The notes beneath the pieces are model-generated. The model searched no databases. It was given only the letters and a program-made list of their open reading frames with translations, and was not told where the DNA came from. A DNA stretch of 64,000 bases from Clonostachys chloroleuca (lineage: Eukaryota > Ascomycota > Sordariomycetes > Hypocreales > Bionectriaceae): positions 6,882,001 to 6,946,000 of the forward strand of contig JBANAY010000004.1 of the NCBI GenBank assembly GCA_037952775.1. The letters run 5' to 3'. Each line of letters begins with the position of its first letter. Within the stretch, counting starts at the first letter, position 1. This document shows positions 36,487-47,459 of the stretch, piece by piece. Both the position numbers and the translations under genes were made by a program.

Positions 36487-39095
36487 ATGAGCAACAACGA
36501 CCGTCAAAGACTCCGCCGCGACTCGTTACAATCAGACGGCCCGCAGCCAAAGAAACGCAAGACCCAGCCACCACGTGCTGGTGATGAGAACGGGCATCAG
36601 CTTTGTTCCGATGAAACTTACGATCATGCGAAGGAAGTAACGGATATCACAACCAGAGAGGAACCAGCAGGCCCGGCATGTTGCTCTTGTCGGAAGAAGA
36701 AGGCCAAGTGCTCCAGGACACAGCCCTGCACCCAGTGCGTGCGCTTAGGTTCGTTTGTCCTCTGCCAATTGACAATGGAGAACTTCGCCTAATACTTTAC
36801 CCTTGTGTACCACTGCCAGATATCACATGCACGTACAACGATGCAAAGCTGAAGCCAGGGATGCGCACAGGCGCAATTGAGAGTCTGACCCAGCGAGTGG
36901 GTTAGTTGAAGCCCCTCAACCCTTTCTCCGTTCATAGTACTAATGTACTTCAAGCGACGCTTGAAAATATGTTTCTGGGACAGAGCGTGATCTGGCAGCA
37001 GATATGGAAGAGTCTGAACCCCGACGCGTTGCGCACGGCAGACGAACCCGGTCAATCCCAAGACGGCGTAGCTTCTATGAATGGTCTTGCTGAAGACCTA
37101 AAGGGAATGTTGAACGCCTTGGCGGATTCAGTGCAAAATGGCCAAGCCCAGGATGATGTCTCCGTTGAGATTCAGCTTCCACGTGCGGAAAACTCGGCGT
37201 TGGATGAAGAGCGGCCGGACCAACAACGGCAAGTTCCACGGATATCAGAGACATATCCTTCTGATGACGCTCTTAGTCCACTCTCCGACCAGCTCGTTGA
37301 TTCTCTCGTTGAGATTTATTTTGACAAGATCCATCCCTGGATCCCAATGTTACATACTAGCCAGTTCCGAGCCATGTTAAAGAATCATTCTGAGCGACAA
37401 AGGCATACCAACATTCTTCATGCCATTATCTCTTTGTGTATGAGATTCTCCCAAGACCCTCGGCTTGACGCAAGCCCAAATCTACGTTCTAGATACGCAA
37501 CTCAGAGTAGGCAGCGCGTCATACTTGCTAGCATGGAGTCGTTTTCGGTCGAAAACCTACAAGCCCTCATCATCTGCGCATTTGACATCATCGGTAGTGG
37601 CCGAGGGCCTTCTGCATGGTCTATTGTAGGGAGCATGACGAGAACTGTCGAGCAACTAAGGCTCAGTGTCGAAGAAGATGAGGACGAGAATGGCAAATCA
37701 TCTACCAACAGTCTAATTCGACGCATGGCCTTCCTTGCACCCAGCTCAAGCTGGACAGAGGCGGAAGGGAGGCGGCGTGTTTTTTGGAATGTCTTTCTAA
37801 TGGATCGATTCTGCAGTATTGCGACGGGGTGGAATCTTTCCCTCACGACTGCAGATGTGAAAAGGAGATTACCCTGTGAAGGAGCTCTCTGGGCGAAGAC
37901 TGACAATCTGCCAGTGCCAACTCCATACTTTGGCGTGTCTGATCAGTCGTATAATTCTTACCCCCTTTCGACGCAACGGACGGACGAGCAAGAAGAGGCG
38001 TCACTGGGAGGTTTCGCGTATTGCATTGAAGCTACGGAAAGTCTCAGTCTTGTGACGTCCTTCTTTCTTCAGCACGAGTTGAACACCTCCGAACGAGATG
38101 ATATTCAGCGGTGGCTAATGCGGTTTAAACAATTAGACCTCCGATTAGTACAGTGAGTTGTTGAAAGCTAATGATCAAATAAATATACGAGCTACTAACG
38201 CTTCGCAAGGTGGAAAGTTCTTCTCCCTGAAAAATGGCGTGAGGCGTGTGTCCTCAACTCGGACGGGAACATGGATCCAAATCTCACCCTCGCACATATT
38301 ACTCAGAACACAGCGGTGGTGCTCCTTCATCAAGCAGTTGCATACCCAAAACCAAAGTGGCAAAGCATGACTGCCGTCAAGCCATCTTCCTCAAGCGCCG
38401 AGACTTGCCAAGCAGCCGCAAAGGAGGTGTCCATCATCGCCCAAAAGTTTCTCCAAAACTCCTCTATCCCTACTAGTCCTCAGTTTGCTTTCTGCTTGTT
38501 CGTATGTTGCCGCATGCTCATCACACATGCCGCTTTCTACAATGCTCCTCTATCCACTGCGTACGACTCACTTGTTACGAGCCTCGAGGAGATATCACGC
38601 CGCTGGAGCGGACCTCACTCTTCCAAAGAACCCAACTTAGCTTCTCGCTTTGCCTCCCGCTTGATCCAAGCCCGGAGGGAAGGTGCCCCGCAGGAAGAGG
38701 ATATCAGAGAGTCAGCGTTTGCGGAGCAAACCAGACCCTTACCGTTGACCCGTCGAGGCCAAGCTATGACCTTGGGACCCGAGGACAACCCCCTTCTGGA
38801 AGGATGCCCAGCTGGATCTTTGCCCTTTTTCGATAGCGGTGCAAGTAGTCACAACATTCCTTTCAACCAATATAACAATAACGATGGCTCACCTGATAGC
38901 ATATCATTGGCCTTCCCGCCATTACCATTGGCTTTCCAGGGAGTTGGCGATCAGAATCAAGGGCTATCGCATGCTTCTTTGATGGGCCAGACCGACGAAT
39001 CTGCGGGGTTTATATTGAACTTGGATAATTTCGACTTGCTTGACCAAAGAGTTAGCATGTTCAGTCATGCTAATTCGAAATCAGATTTTATGTAG
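36487..39095 (+). CDS. Zn2Cys6 transcription factor of the CAZyme region
   Basis: Four exons: 36487-36748, 36820-36900, 36955-38152 and 38210-39095, with introns of 71, 54 and 57 nt, all in phase, giving 808 aa. I start at MSNNDRQRLRR (36487), the first ATG after upstream stops in a regulatory context; an in-frame ATG lies 33 nt earlier. A basic stretch (PKKRKT) precedes the zinc cluster C65, C68, C75, C81, C84, C91; the last cysteine is supplied by exon 2 (CVRLDITCTY). A leucine-containing linker (GAIESLTQRVATLENMF) follows, as in dimerising family members. The fungal middle homology region starts at LVDSLVEIYFDKIHPWIPMLH and includes GRRRVFWNVFLMDRFCSI and DPNLTLAHITQNTAVVLLHQ. It lies between GH28-like/lyase and GH88/transporter genes and is the natural candidate regulator. 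Confidence 0.88.
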
Positions 39096-39217
39096 GAGGC
39101 ACCTTCTCCAGCGGAGGCGAGTTGGAAACTTTGAGACTAGGACTCGAACCAATGTCCTGGCAGTTGCGTTGCAAAGCGAAGCAAAAACTATAAGTGCCAA
39201 ATCTATATACCCCAAGT

Positions 39218-41010
39218 CTAATTCTCATTGACGCCTAACCTCCCATTACTTCCCTTGACTTGCTTGCCTTGCCGTAGAACTTGCTCCCCCACACCCATCT
39301 CCAATAACTTGTTCCCAACAAGCAGATAATAATAGTCGGCATACACAAGACCATGATTTGCCCATCTTCTCGGTGCGTGCTCAAAATTGTTTATGGTCGC
39401 GCCATTGACGATCGTATCACCTTCATGCAGCTCCGCAGAGACGGCCGAGCTAGCATTCTTAAGCAATCCATGTTCAACGGTTTCGATCGACCTCGAATCC
39501 TTCATGAATACAGCACGTTCGTTGAGATGATTCTCACAGGTCCCATCCACAATTTTTAGGGCTGACTCAAGATATACGCTGCTTTGATTACGCTTTCTCA
39601 GGATGTCGTGAATGATCAACATCCCGTACGCAGCAATGAGCCCAGCACTGGTGTCTGTAGGCTGCGGGTTTCCCTGCTCATCTATGAGAGGTGCATCAAA
39701 GTCCCATGGTGGAATAGAAGTGTCGGGAGGTAATCGTTTGATGAAATAGTCAGCGCAATCGATGGCAGTTTGCAAGAAACTGTCATCTCCAGTCCACTGT
39801 GCTGTTTGGGCGAATCCGGCTATAGCCCATGCTTGACCTCTAGCCCAACAGGAATCGTGCGAGTAACCTTGGTTTGTAATTTTCTCCTTAATTCGGCCAG
39901 TCTCGGGGTCAAAATTGACGACATGTCTGGTGGAGAAATCGCCTGCAACGTGATGCTGCTGAGACATTCGGGCGTGACCGACTGCAATCTTGTAGAGCCT
40001 CTGGGCTTCAATCGGCGAATCATGATTTGCAGCTGCCCAGAACATAAGATCCAAATTCATCATATTATCCTAAGCCTCCCTGTTAGCAACCAGTCCTGTA
40101 TCATCTATGGAAACTGTAAAGTATCTCACAATAATGACAAGAAAGTCGGTGGTTAAATCGTTGTAATGGTACACTTTGGTCATGCATGTGTCCCATGACC
40201 GAATGGCTCCGACTTTCTCGCTGAACCGATCAGCTAGGGTGCCCGCGGCTCTCATCATGGTGTCAAAAGATCGATGATCGTGGTCAAGTTCCCATCGCAC
40301 CCGCGCCCAAGGATAGATCATGAACCCAAGGTCATGGGTACCAAGAAGCATGGCATTCTGGTGCAAATTTTCTGTCCACCACTTGCAGGCAAAGCTAATC
40401 CCTACCATTAGCTCGCATTCATATCCTATCCGGGGTATTCAAGGATGTGCATACTCAAGCTGGATGGGGTGAGGTAGTATTTCACTGCCAGGTGGCGTCG
40501 TTAAGTGACGATACTTCCTCTGACGTTCTAAGAGGAGGTGGAGAGATCCTGGAAAAAACCCCGAGGTCCAAAACTCCAGCTCCCGGTACACGTAGTTGCT
40601 GTGGCCAGGCTTAGTATACTCAGGGTAGAGATGTGGCGGTTGAACCTACTCGAGCATTAGAATATAGCGAAGGAATATTAAGGAACAAGGTAGAGTGCAG
40701 GCAAATACATTGTTTAGGTCTCTCTGGGCGATTCCCCACACTTTAGCAACGACCGACGGCGAGAAAAGCTCCTTGAGATTCTTGTAGCTGTCTACACTCT
40801 TCACAGAGCCTCCATTCATGCTCTGGCCGTTGATCTGGGACTAAGGCCTGTGTTAACATCCGATCCCTTGTGGAGAATAATCATGGTTGATCTCGGTTTT
40901 GGAAATGGAGTTCGCGTTTAACTCACATCTTGGCATGTTTTCTTGAACAGCTTAGATGGGGAGGTTTGATATCCATTGACCTCGCTGATTCCTCGCTTTT
41001 TTGGCTCCAT
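39218..41010 (-). CDS. GH88 unsaturated glucuronyl hydrolase
   Basis: Five exons: 41010-40927, 40840-40709, 40645-40455, 40394-40130 and 40069-39218, all in phase with GT..AG introns of 60-86 nt, giving 507 aa. The start MEPKKRGISEVNG has no signal peptide, so the enzyme is probably cytosolic. The six-hairpin fold is readable: FWTSGFFPGSLHLLLER, GTHDLGFMIYPWAR, IDNMMNLDLMFWAAAN, GYSHDSCWARGQAWAIAGFA and DTSAGLIAAYGML. D157 (in THDLGF) and D225 (in IDNMMN) match the two catalytic Asp of the family by context. GH88 removes the 4,5-unsaturated uronic acid that polysaccharide lyases leave at the non-reducing end. The secreted lyase-domain gene 6 kb away would generate such ends. Its start is 688 bp from a divergent MFS transporter. 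It converges on the regulator with a 122-bp gap. Confidence 0.9.
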
Positions 41011-41698
41011 GTCTCAAGAATAGGGCAGTTGAAGAAGTGAAAAGGGAAGATCTGGGGCGAATCCAAAGATGTCTCTCCCAGGGCAAGCTTAGTTTTGAAT
41101 ATCTAAAAGATTTGTTAGGAACAAACCAAACCAGGCTTTTCTTGAGCCAATCACTGACAAATGATAAACTCCAAAGCAAATTGACATCAAATCCGGAACC
41201 CGGCCCGGGAATTAGCACGGACAGATAAGACCAGTGCAGAGGGATTCGCCGTGATTCTCTTCTAAGTAATCAATAGATGGCTAATCGCGTGATGATTCCA
41301 GTGTATGGCTGTACGGGCCATCTTCCGGGCCGGCGTCCGGTGTCCTCATGATCGAGGAAGCCTCCACAACACCCCACGTCAACTTCTCTTCCCCTCATCA
41401 CCCCCGCAATAACAAGGGCGAACGAGTGGAGGTTTGGATGTCACTCCATGACTGCGCGTCAATTTCAGGAGCTGCGGCATAACTGTCGGCGTTTCGACGC
41501 CTTGAGCTCATGATCTCTCACAAATTCATACAGACAACTCTCCAAGCATACCCATTGAGGCGTACGAGCGTACGAAGGCGTCCAATTTATATATGCATGG
41601 GATTATCACCCTTTCTTCCTAACCAAGGCATCGCTTACTAGGTAAAAGCATCTACCGCCATCTCAAGTCTTACATCTACCGACCCCACAGACTTCAAT
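41011..41698. promoter_or_regulatory. Shared divergent promoter, GH88 / MFS transporter
   Basis: A 688-bp gap separates the two divergent start codons. At 41325-41340 the sequence CCGGGCCGGCGTCCGG holds a dense set of CCG/CGG triplets, a plausible Zn2Cys6 target midway between the genes. ATTTATATATGC near 41585-41596 is a TATA-like element about 105 bp before the transporter ATG. Shared regulation is inferred. Confidence 0.4.
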
Positions 41699-43440
41699 AT
41701 GTCTTCTGATCCGAATGGGCAAAAGACAATGGGCGTTCCCAGTCATCTTGAAGTTTCAGATAAAGAAGCGCAGCATGACGACCTCGTGGATAAGGACACT
41801 ACTCAATATGCCACCGAGGCGGGAGTGACCATTGACAAGGCTACAAACAGGCGCCTTTTCTGGATGATCAACCGGCGCATCCTGGCCATTCAGCTGGTGA
41901 CATACTTCTGCCAAGGCCTCGACAAGGGAAACCTCAACTTCGCATCAATTATGGGCATCAAAGATGATGCTCACCTTGTGGGGCAACAGGCATGTCCAAA
42001 TATCTGGAAGCAGATACAGTTTTGAACACTAACATGGTGTTCAGTATCAATGGCTCGGTACAATTCTTTACATTGGTATCCTCCTCGGAGAATATCCACA
42101 AAACGTCTTGATCCAGAAACTACCTCTGGGAAAACTACTCTCAGTCAACATCTTCATTTGGGGTGCTGTCGTGGCTTGTTCCGCTGCGAGCACCAACTTT
42201 GGCTCCCTGATGGCAGTCCGATTTTTGCTGGGTTTCTTTGAGAGCTGCGTTCAACCAGCAATGATGACATTGTAACTCCGCTAAATATCCACTTCTGAAC
42301 TTGCGTTGGCTAACGTTGGATAGAACAACCATGTGGTATACCAAGGAAGAGCAGTCTTTATTGAATTCCCTGTGGTATTGCATGTCGGGGGTTCAGCTCA
42401 TGGTGAGAAAATCACAGTCATACTTGGAAATCGCGTCCATTACTAATGCATTGGTTATCAGGTCGGCGGGCTACTCGCTTTTGGTGTCTCTCACTTCACC
42501 GATGGGCCCATCAAAAACTGGCAGCTTCTGTTCCTCATTCTAGGAGCAATCACCTGTGTCTGGTCTGTTTGCGTCGGAGTTCTGCTTCCAGATAGTCCGA
42601 TGTCTGCCAAATGTTTCAGCGAAGCGGACAAGAAGTTGATGGTCGAGCGTGTCCGCCACAACGAGACGGGCATTCAGAACAGAAAGTATAAGAAGTACCA
42701 GGTGATTGAAGCATTGACGGACCCTCTTGTGTGGTGCTGTGTCATGCTGATCCTGGTGGCCAATCTTGTCATTGGTGGGCTTGGTGTCTTTTCCAACTTG
42801 ATCATTCGAGAGTTCGGCTTTTCTCTCCTTCAAACACAATTGCTCAATATTGCTCAAGGTGGTTGGACTATCATGGTCATGATCTCGTCAGCCTATGTCT
42901 CCCAGAAATGGGGACAAACCTGCTTTACCATGCTGGTGGGTTAAACTTCAAACTTATTCTCCTGTTGGTCAGTCTACTAACAAATGAAACACTCAGATAT
43001 GGACCATCCCTCCGGTAGTAGGAACAATCGTCATTCTGATTGTCAAGCCCACGTCATCTAATGCGGGTGGGATGCTCATTGCCTTCTACTGCACACAGTT
43101 CTTCCTCGCCCAAGGAAACATGATCATTTCCATGATTACAAGAAACACGGCGGGGCAAACAAAGAAGAGCACCACCATGACCATGCTCTTCATTGGCTGG
43201 TCGATTGGAAACCTCATCGCCCCGCAAATCTTCCGAGAGAAGGACGCTCCACGATACCTTAGCGGCTTCATCGTTCACATGGCTGTTTACGGCGTGTATA
43301 CACTCCTGGTCCTTTTCACTCGGTTTGTTATTGTGAGGCGAAACCGCCACAAGAACGAGCAGAGTGAAGAGATTTCCCATGAACTGGCGTTTCAGGACCT
43401 GACTGACATTGAGAACCCCAACTTCCGCTATGTTTTCTAG
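41699..43440 (+). CDS. MFS transporter, allantoate permease (DAL5-like) family
   Basis: Five exons: 41699-41989, 42045-42271, 42324-42402, 42462-42935 and 42997-43440, giving 504 aa. The first intron has a GC donor (CAG/GCATGT) and ends TTCAG; using it reads IKDDAHLVGQQ/YQWLGTILYIGILLGEYPQN, as expected for the anion:cation symporter branch. The other introns are GT..AG. Family features are clear: NRRLFWMINRRILAIQLVTYFCQGLDKGNLNFA in the first segment, RFLLGFFESCVQPAM, TTMWYTKEEQ, and the C-terminal IPPVVGTIVILIV. These carriers move organic acids, vitamins, peptides or allantoate. Because it is divergent from GH88, an unsaturated uronic acid or its breakdown acid is an attractive cargo, but this is not shown by sequence. 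Confidence 0.87.
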
Positions 43441-43931
43441 TTGCTCACACGGACATTGGCATGTGCAAAGGAGAAAGTGGACGTATGGTCTTCTAGGATG
43501 CTCATTATCATACCTCTGGCTATTACAAGTTCTTCGCTAAGTAACTGTTTCAGCCATTAATCCAAACTCTATGAGAGAGTACACTCTATCCTGGTTACAC
43601 GATCAAGTTGTCGAAACGTGAAAAGTAATGAGGTGTCCAAGGTATGCACCGCGCTCTGCAGAAACTTGGAGAAAGCTGGTCCAAGGTACAAGGAAACCTG
43701 GTTATTGTTGCAAAGGAGGGTTCACGTAATCAAGACCAGGCCGTTGAGCCAAGCGGTGATAACCGAGTTGCCGGAATCGCAAAAATTTATTAAAATATCA
43801 TACTAGAACAGTCCGTGCCTAATTGTTTCTTTTTCAGACAATTTCCCAGAATACATATGTGAAACAGGGTCGTAGAGACCATCGCCGTGGCGTTTGAATG
43901 AAACTTCTCCTCGATCATCGCTAAAGGACCA
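43441..43931. other. Intergenic, no gene seen
   Basis: About 490 bp between convergent transporter and monooxygenase genes. Only short non-descript frames. Confidence 0.45.
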
Positions 43932-45980
43932 TCACTCCTTAGTCTGGTGCAGCTTCTTCCACTCCTCGTTCACCGTCTTGTAGTCACGAGGACCGTACGG
44001 GCTCCACATCTCAGACCACCAGCCTCCCTTCCGATGCGTCTGTAAGCCAAGGTCGTTCAGCAGCATGTCGAGATAAGGCACAGCATCGAAGATAAACGCC
44101 GGAACTTTGCTGCTGCCCCAGTCTGTGGGATAACGCCACTTCCCGAAACGATTGTACAAGATAGTCTCGTACTTTATCTTGGCCAAAGCCTCCTTGTCTC
44201 CAACAGCAGCGCCTGGGTTGTTGGCGAGCTTTCCATTAAAGTATGCGCTGATCCAGAGGCCAGAGAGGTATGACGTGATTGGATTACTGAAATTGCTCAC
44301 ACAGCCAGTAAATGCGATATCTCTGGTCTTAAGGAAGCGCTCTGCTGGAGGGACCAAAAAGTGGTAGAGCATATAAGGCGTCTGTGGCTTGCTGGGCGCG
44401 TCGGCTTCATCGGTCTGAATACCCTTCTGCTCATGCAATGGAACATAATTTGGGTTCCAGCTGGGTACATCTTTGAGAATTGGGAAGGTTTTCAGAATCT
44501 CCTCATCTGCCTTCTGCAGTAATTGCTCGTCGCTAGCGAGATCCACGCCATCGTCGTTTTGGAGGGGTAAGTGAGGAATACCCAACTCCTTCTCGATACC
44601 CTCCGGGAGGAATTTGAGGAGAGGCACATGCTTCCATCCTGTGTGGGAAAGAAGACCATCACACTCAAGCTTGGTCCCATCGGCCAAATGGACTGCACCA
44701 GGACTAAGGTGGTCAATCTCGCCCACGTGTATAGTGACCTGGTCGGTCTTGATAGCCTCAAAGAAATCCGACTTGTAGTTGAAGATACTGAAACTTGGCC
44801 CTGTCATCATAGCATTGGTCCAAGGCTTGAGCTTAGCTGTCTTTGGGTCCGCGTCGTATTTGTTGGCGGTTATGACATCCTGGCCGAGGACTGACCAGAA
44901 ACCTCCCGTGATCGTTCGACCAACAGCAGTGCCTTGAAGGAAATTGCGGGTTCCGACGTAGCCGTCGTTCTCACCCCATACGCAAGGACTGAACCACGTG
45001 AGGGCCCGAGTATCTGTTTTGTGACAAATTAGAAATCATGGATGTGATTGGGGGATAATGAATCCGGGACTGGTACGCACTGGCAAGCTGCTCGATCCAT
45101 CTCTTCAATGGTGTCACCCACGAAGATGACATCCAACAAGGACCATGACCGGATGCTGTCATGACCGTTAGTGAGAAACAGTGACGCGCAAGACGCATAG
45201 ATGGGGATTGTGAACTCACAGCGAATGACCCAATTGACCTTGGCGCCAGCCAAAGCATACTGGTAGACAGCATCCCAAGCAAATTTGCTCGCACCAAAGA
45301 CTGTAATGGTGTAATCCTTCTTGACCGTGTCGGCATACAGAGGCCAATCCTTGCCATGGAAGATAGGACCTCCAAAGGTCTCTTGGCCGTCAAAGTGAGG
45401 GATGAAGGCTTCCGAGGTCTGCCCAGTGGCCACAATCAATCGGCGCGTGAAGAGCTTGGCTTCCGTCTTGGTCTCCGAATTGAGTGTCGTCAACTCCCAT
45501 CCACCCTCCTCGGTCTCCATATGCTCAGCTACCAAGACCTTGGTGTTGAACCGAATGAGCGGCGTGATGCCGAACTCGGCAGCGTAAGCCTTGTGGTAGG
45601 CATTGAGGACAGCGCCGGGAATGTGTTCATTCTCCTTGACCCCGAATCTCTCAAAGTCCATAGGGAAGTCCGGATACTCATAGGTACCGACAAGGTTGTT
45701 TGCCGTGATACCCGGATACAGACGGTGGTCAGCCCAGGTGCCACCGACAGAGCCATCCCGTTCAAAGACGACCAAGGAGCTCTCTGGGTTCAATTGGTGA
45801 AATTGCTTCGCAGCTCCCAGGCCGTACAGACCTGCGTTGAGTTGTTAGCCAGTTTGCCACTGATGACAGCAAAGGGCGCAAAGAAGGGAGCTGTTTAGGA
45901 CAATAGAGGGCGATGCCCTCTCCGCCACGCTCGTTCAAAGACTTACCGGTGCCGATAACGACGCAATCGACTTTCTCCAT
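43932..45980 (-). CDS. Flavin monooxygenase with Baeyer-Villiger fingerprint
   Basis: Four exons: 45980-45947, 45831-45220, 45155-45081 and 45013-43932, in phase with introns of 115, 64 and 67 nt, giving 600 aa. The FAD-binding Rossmann motif is created across the first intron: VVIGTGLYGLGAAK (G10, G12, G15). A fingerprint FGGPIFHGKDWP starts at F164 and fits FXGXXXHXXXW[P/D], the type I Baeyer-Villiger signature; ordinary FMOs have Tyr or Phe in place of the Trp. The NADPH-side motif TVFGASKFAWDAVY follows. It should be an NADPH- and FAD-dependent oxygenase acting on a ketone or heteroatom; the substrate is unknown. No signal peptide is seen. It could belong to a secondary-metabolite or xenobiotic pathway with the P450 and halogenase 4-7 kb away, but no shared promoter shows this. 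Confidence 0.85.
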
Positions 45981-47459
45981 GCTGGCGGTTCAGATGTTGA
46001 CTCCTTGACGAGATGGCAACGTGCGGGCACGCGATCAACAATTGCTCGCTCCGTTGTTGTCCTGTCGAGAAACTCGCCTTGGGGCGATATATGGATCCCT
46101 ATAAGGGTAATCATTGAACCGAAATGAAATCTAGAAAAAAGGATCGACTGCAGAGTTGCATTGTCTAGCTGTCCTTAGCAGCCACCAAGACATGTGTCAG
46201 CGCTGGAACGGGGAGGCAGCCAGGGCTGGTGGGTCGTAGCATGAAAGCTACCAACGCGCGTGTTGTACGAGACTGTGTGCGCGGCGAATCCTCAACGATA
46301 GGCACTTTTGCCAACTTTACAAGGGCAAGTTTGCGGTTGTTGGTGGTGTCCCTGCATCGTTGGTGCGGCACAGCAAGGAACAATTCCCCCAGAGAGGGGC
46401 ATTTACCCCGACAACTTGCATAAGAGCTTATTATTTTAAAACAGCGTCGTATTGTTGGCGCCCCAGGAGGATCTTTTTCCAAAAAGAGGGTGTGCTCATA
46501 ATAATTGAGCAAATTATGATCCCCGCCTCTATCGTGCCGAGATGCGGCAAAAGAAAAGCCGAGAACCTCAGACAGGGATACCCTGACCCTTGGCTACTAA
46601 GCTTATTGGTTTATGACAGGGTAGTATTAGAAGATGGTGTGTTTCTATAAAAACGTGAAGCGTTATCTCTGCCCTCATTGCCCTCATCCTGCTGACATGC
46701 CGCCAAGCACACGTGCATGCTCTACTCCGCGCTAGGGTTCATAAGTATTATCTCGAGAGTTCGCTCAAAGCTCTATCCCTGTTTCCTCGGTTCATGCAAA
46801 TGGAAGACAAAAAGGAAGCCAAGAAAACGTGAAGAACAGGCTCTCTGTTCCACGGAGAATAGTTACCAGATCTAGCCGGACAATTTGACATATTAAGTGA
46901 CAGACTATCGTTAAGCTTTTAATTTCTATACCTAGTCGCATGTGAAATGGCATTTCTACCCGTCCCCCAGTCCCCTTTACCCGTCCCCTAGTCCCCCTCA
47001 TGCGGGTCTCGTCCTCAGGTTCCCAGCCTCCATCCTTGCGAGTCTCGTCTTCGCCGTCATCCTTGCGGGTCTAGTCTAAGGCGGCCAAAAGGCAGCTTAG
47101 TATATATATCTCGAAATAGAAACGATCACGGTGAGCGTGTATGGCATTGCTTTTAGATCACCGAGTGTCGCATCGCCCCGCGTAAGCTCAATTTAGTTCG
47201 CCTTGCCCGACGAGCGTTGATCGCAGAGTAGAGGTTTCGTTCTAAAGGAGGCAAGTCGATCCTCGTGGTCTGAAACGCACTGATCCTTCTCAATTGCCGG
47301 CCCGCTTGTTATCTGCTTCCTTGTCGATAAAGAGCGCGCGTGGGTGTGATATATCGCGAGCGGCCTTAACCTCCGGACAGTGAAAACGAGGCTGTCTCCG
47401 CATTCTCAATTGCTTGTCACTGTCATTCTTTTCATTGAGTCTTTGCGGCCGTTCTCACC
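45981..47459. other. Long intergenic region with compound tandem repeats
   Basis: No supportable gene. An open minus-strand frame at 46512-46165 has no family resemblance. The only structured element is the GC-rich repeat block at about 46957-47082. TATATATATCTCG at 47101-47113 is TATA-like but lies 350 bp from the next ATG. Confidence 0.45.
46957..47082. repeat. Two adjacent imperfect tandem repeats
   Basis: The unit ACCCGTCCCC(C/T)AGTCCCC occurs twice in a row at about 46958-46996. It is followed by three copies of a TGCGGGTCT(C/A)GTC-like unit, two of them with CCATCCTTGCGAGTCTCGTC-type context, to about 47082. The copies diverge by one or two bases. They encode nothing recognisable and look like a degenerate minisatellite upstream of the rhodopsin-domain gene. 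Confidence 0.6.

Noticed and set aside
39131..39165. tRNA-like GACTCGAACC segment near the regulator / GH88 junction
   Set aside because: On the minus strand it gives GGTTCGAGTC, but the 5-bp T-stem with 7-nt loop and the other cloverleaf arms cannot be formed.
46165..46512. 115-codon minus-strand open frame upstream of the monooxygenase
   Set aside because: No motif, and its position overlaps the expected promoter of the gene at 45980.
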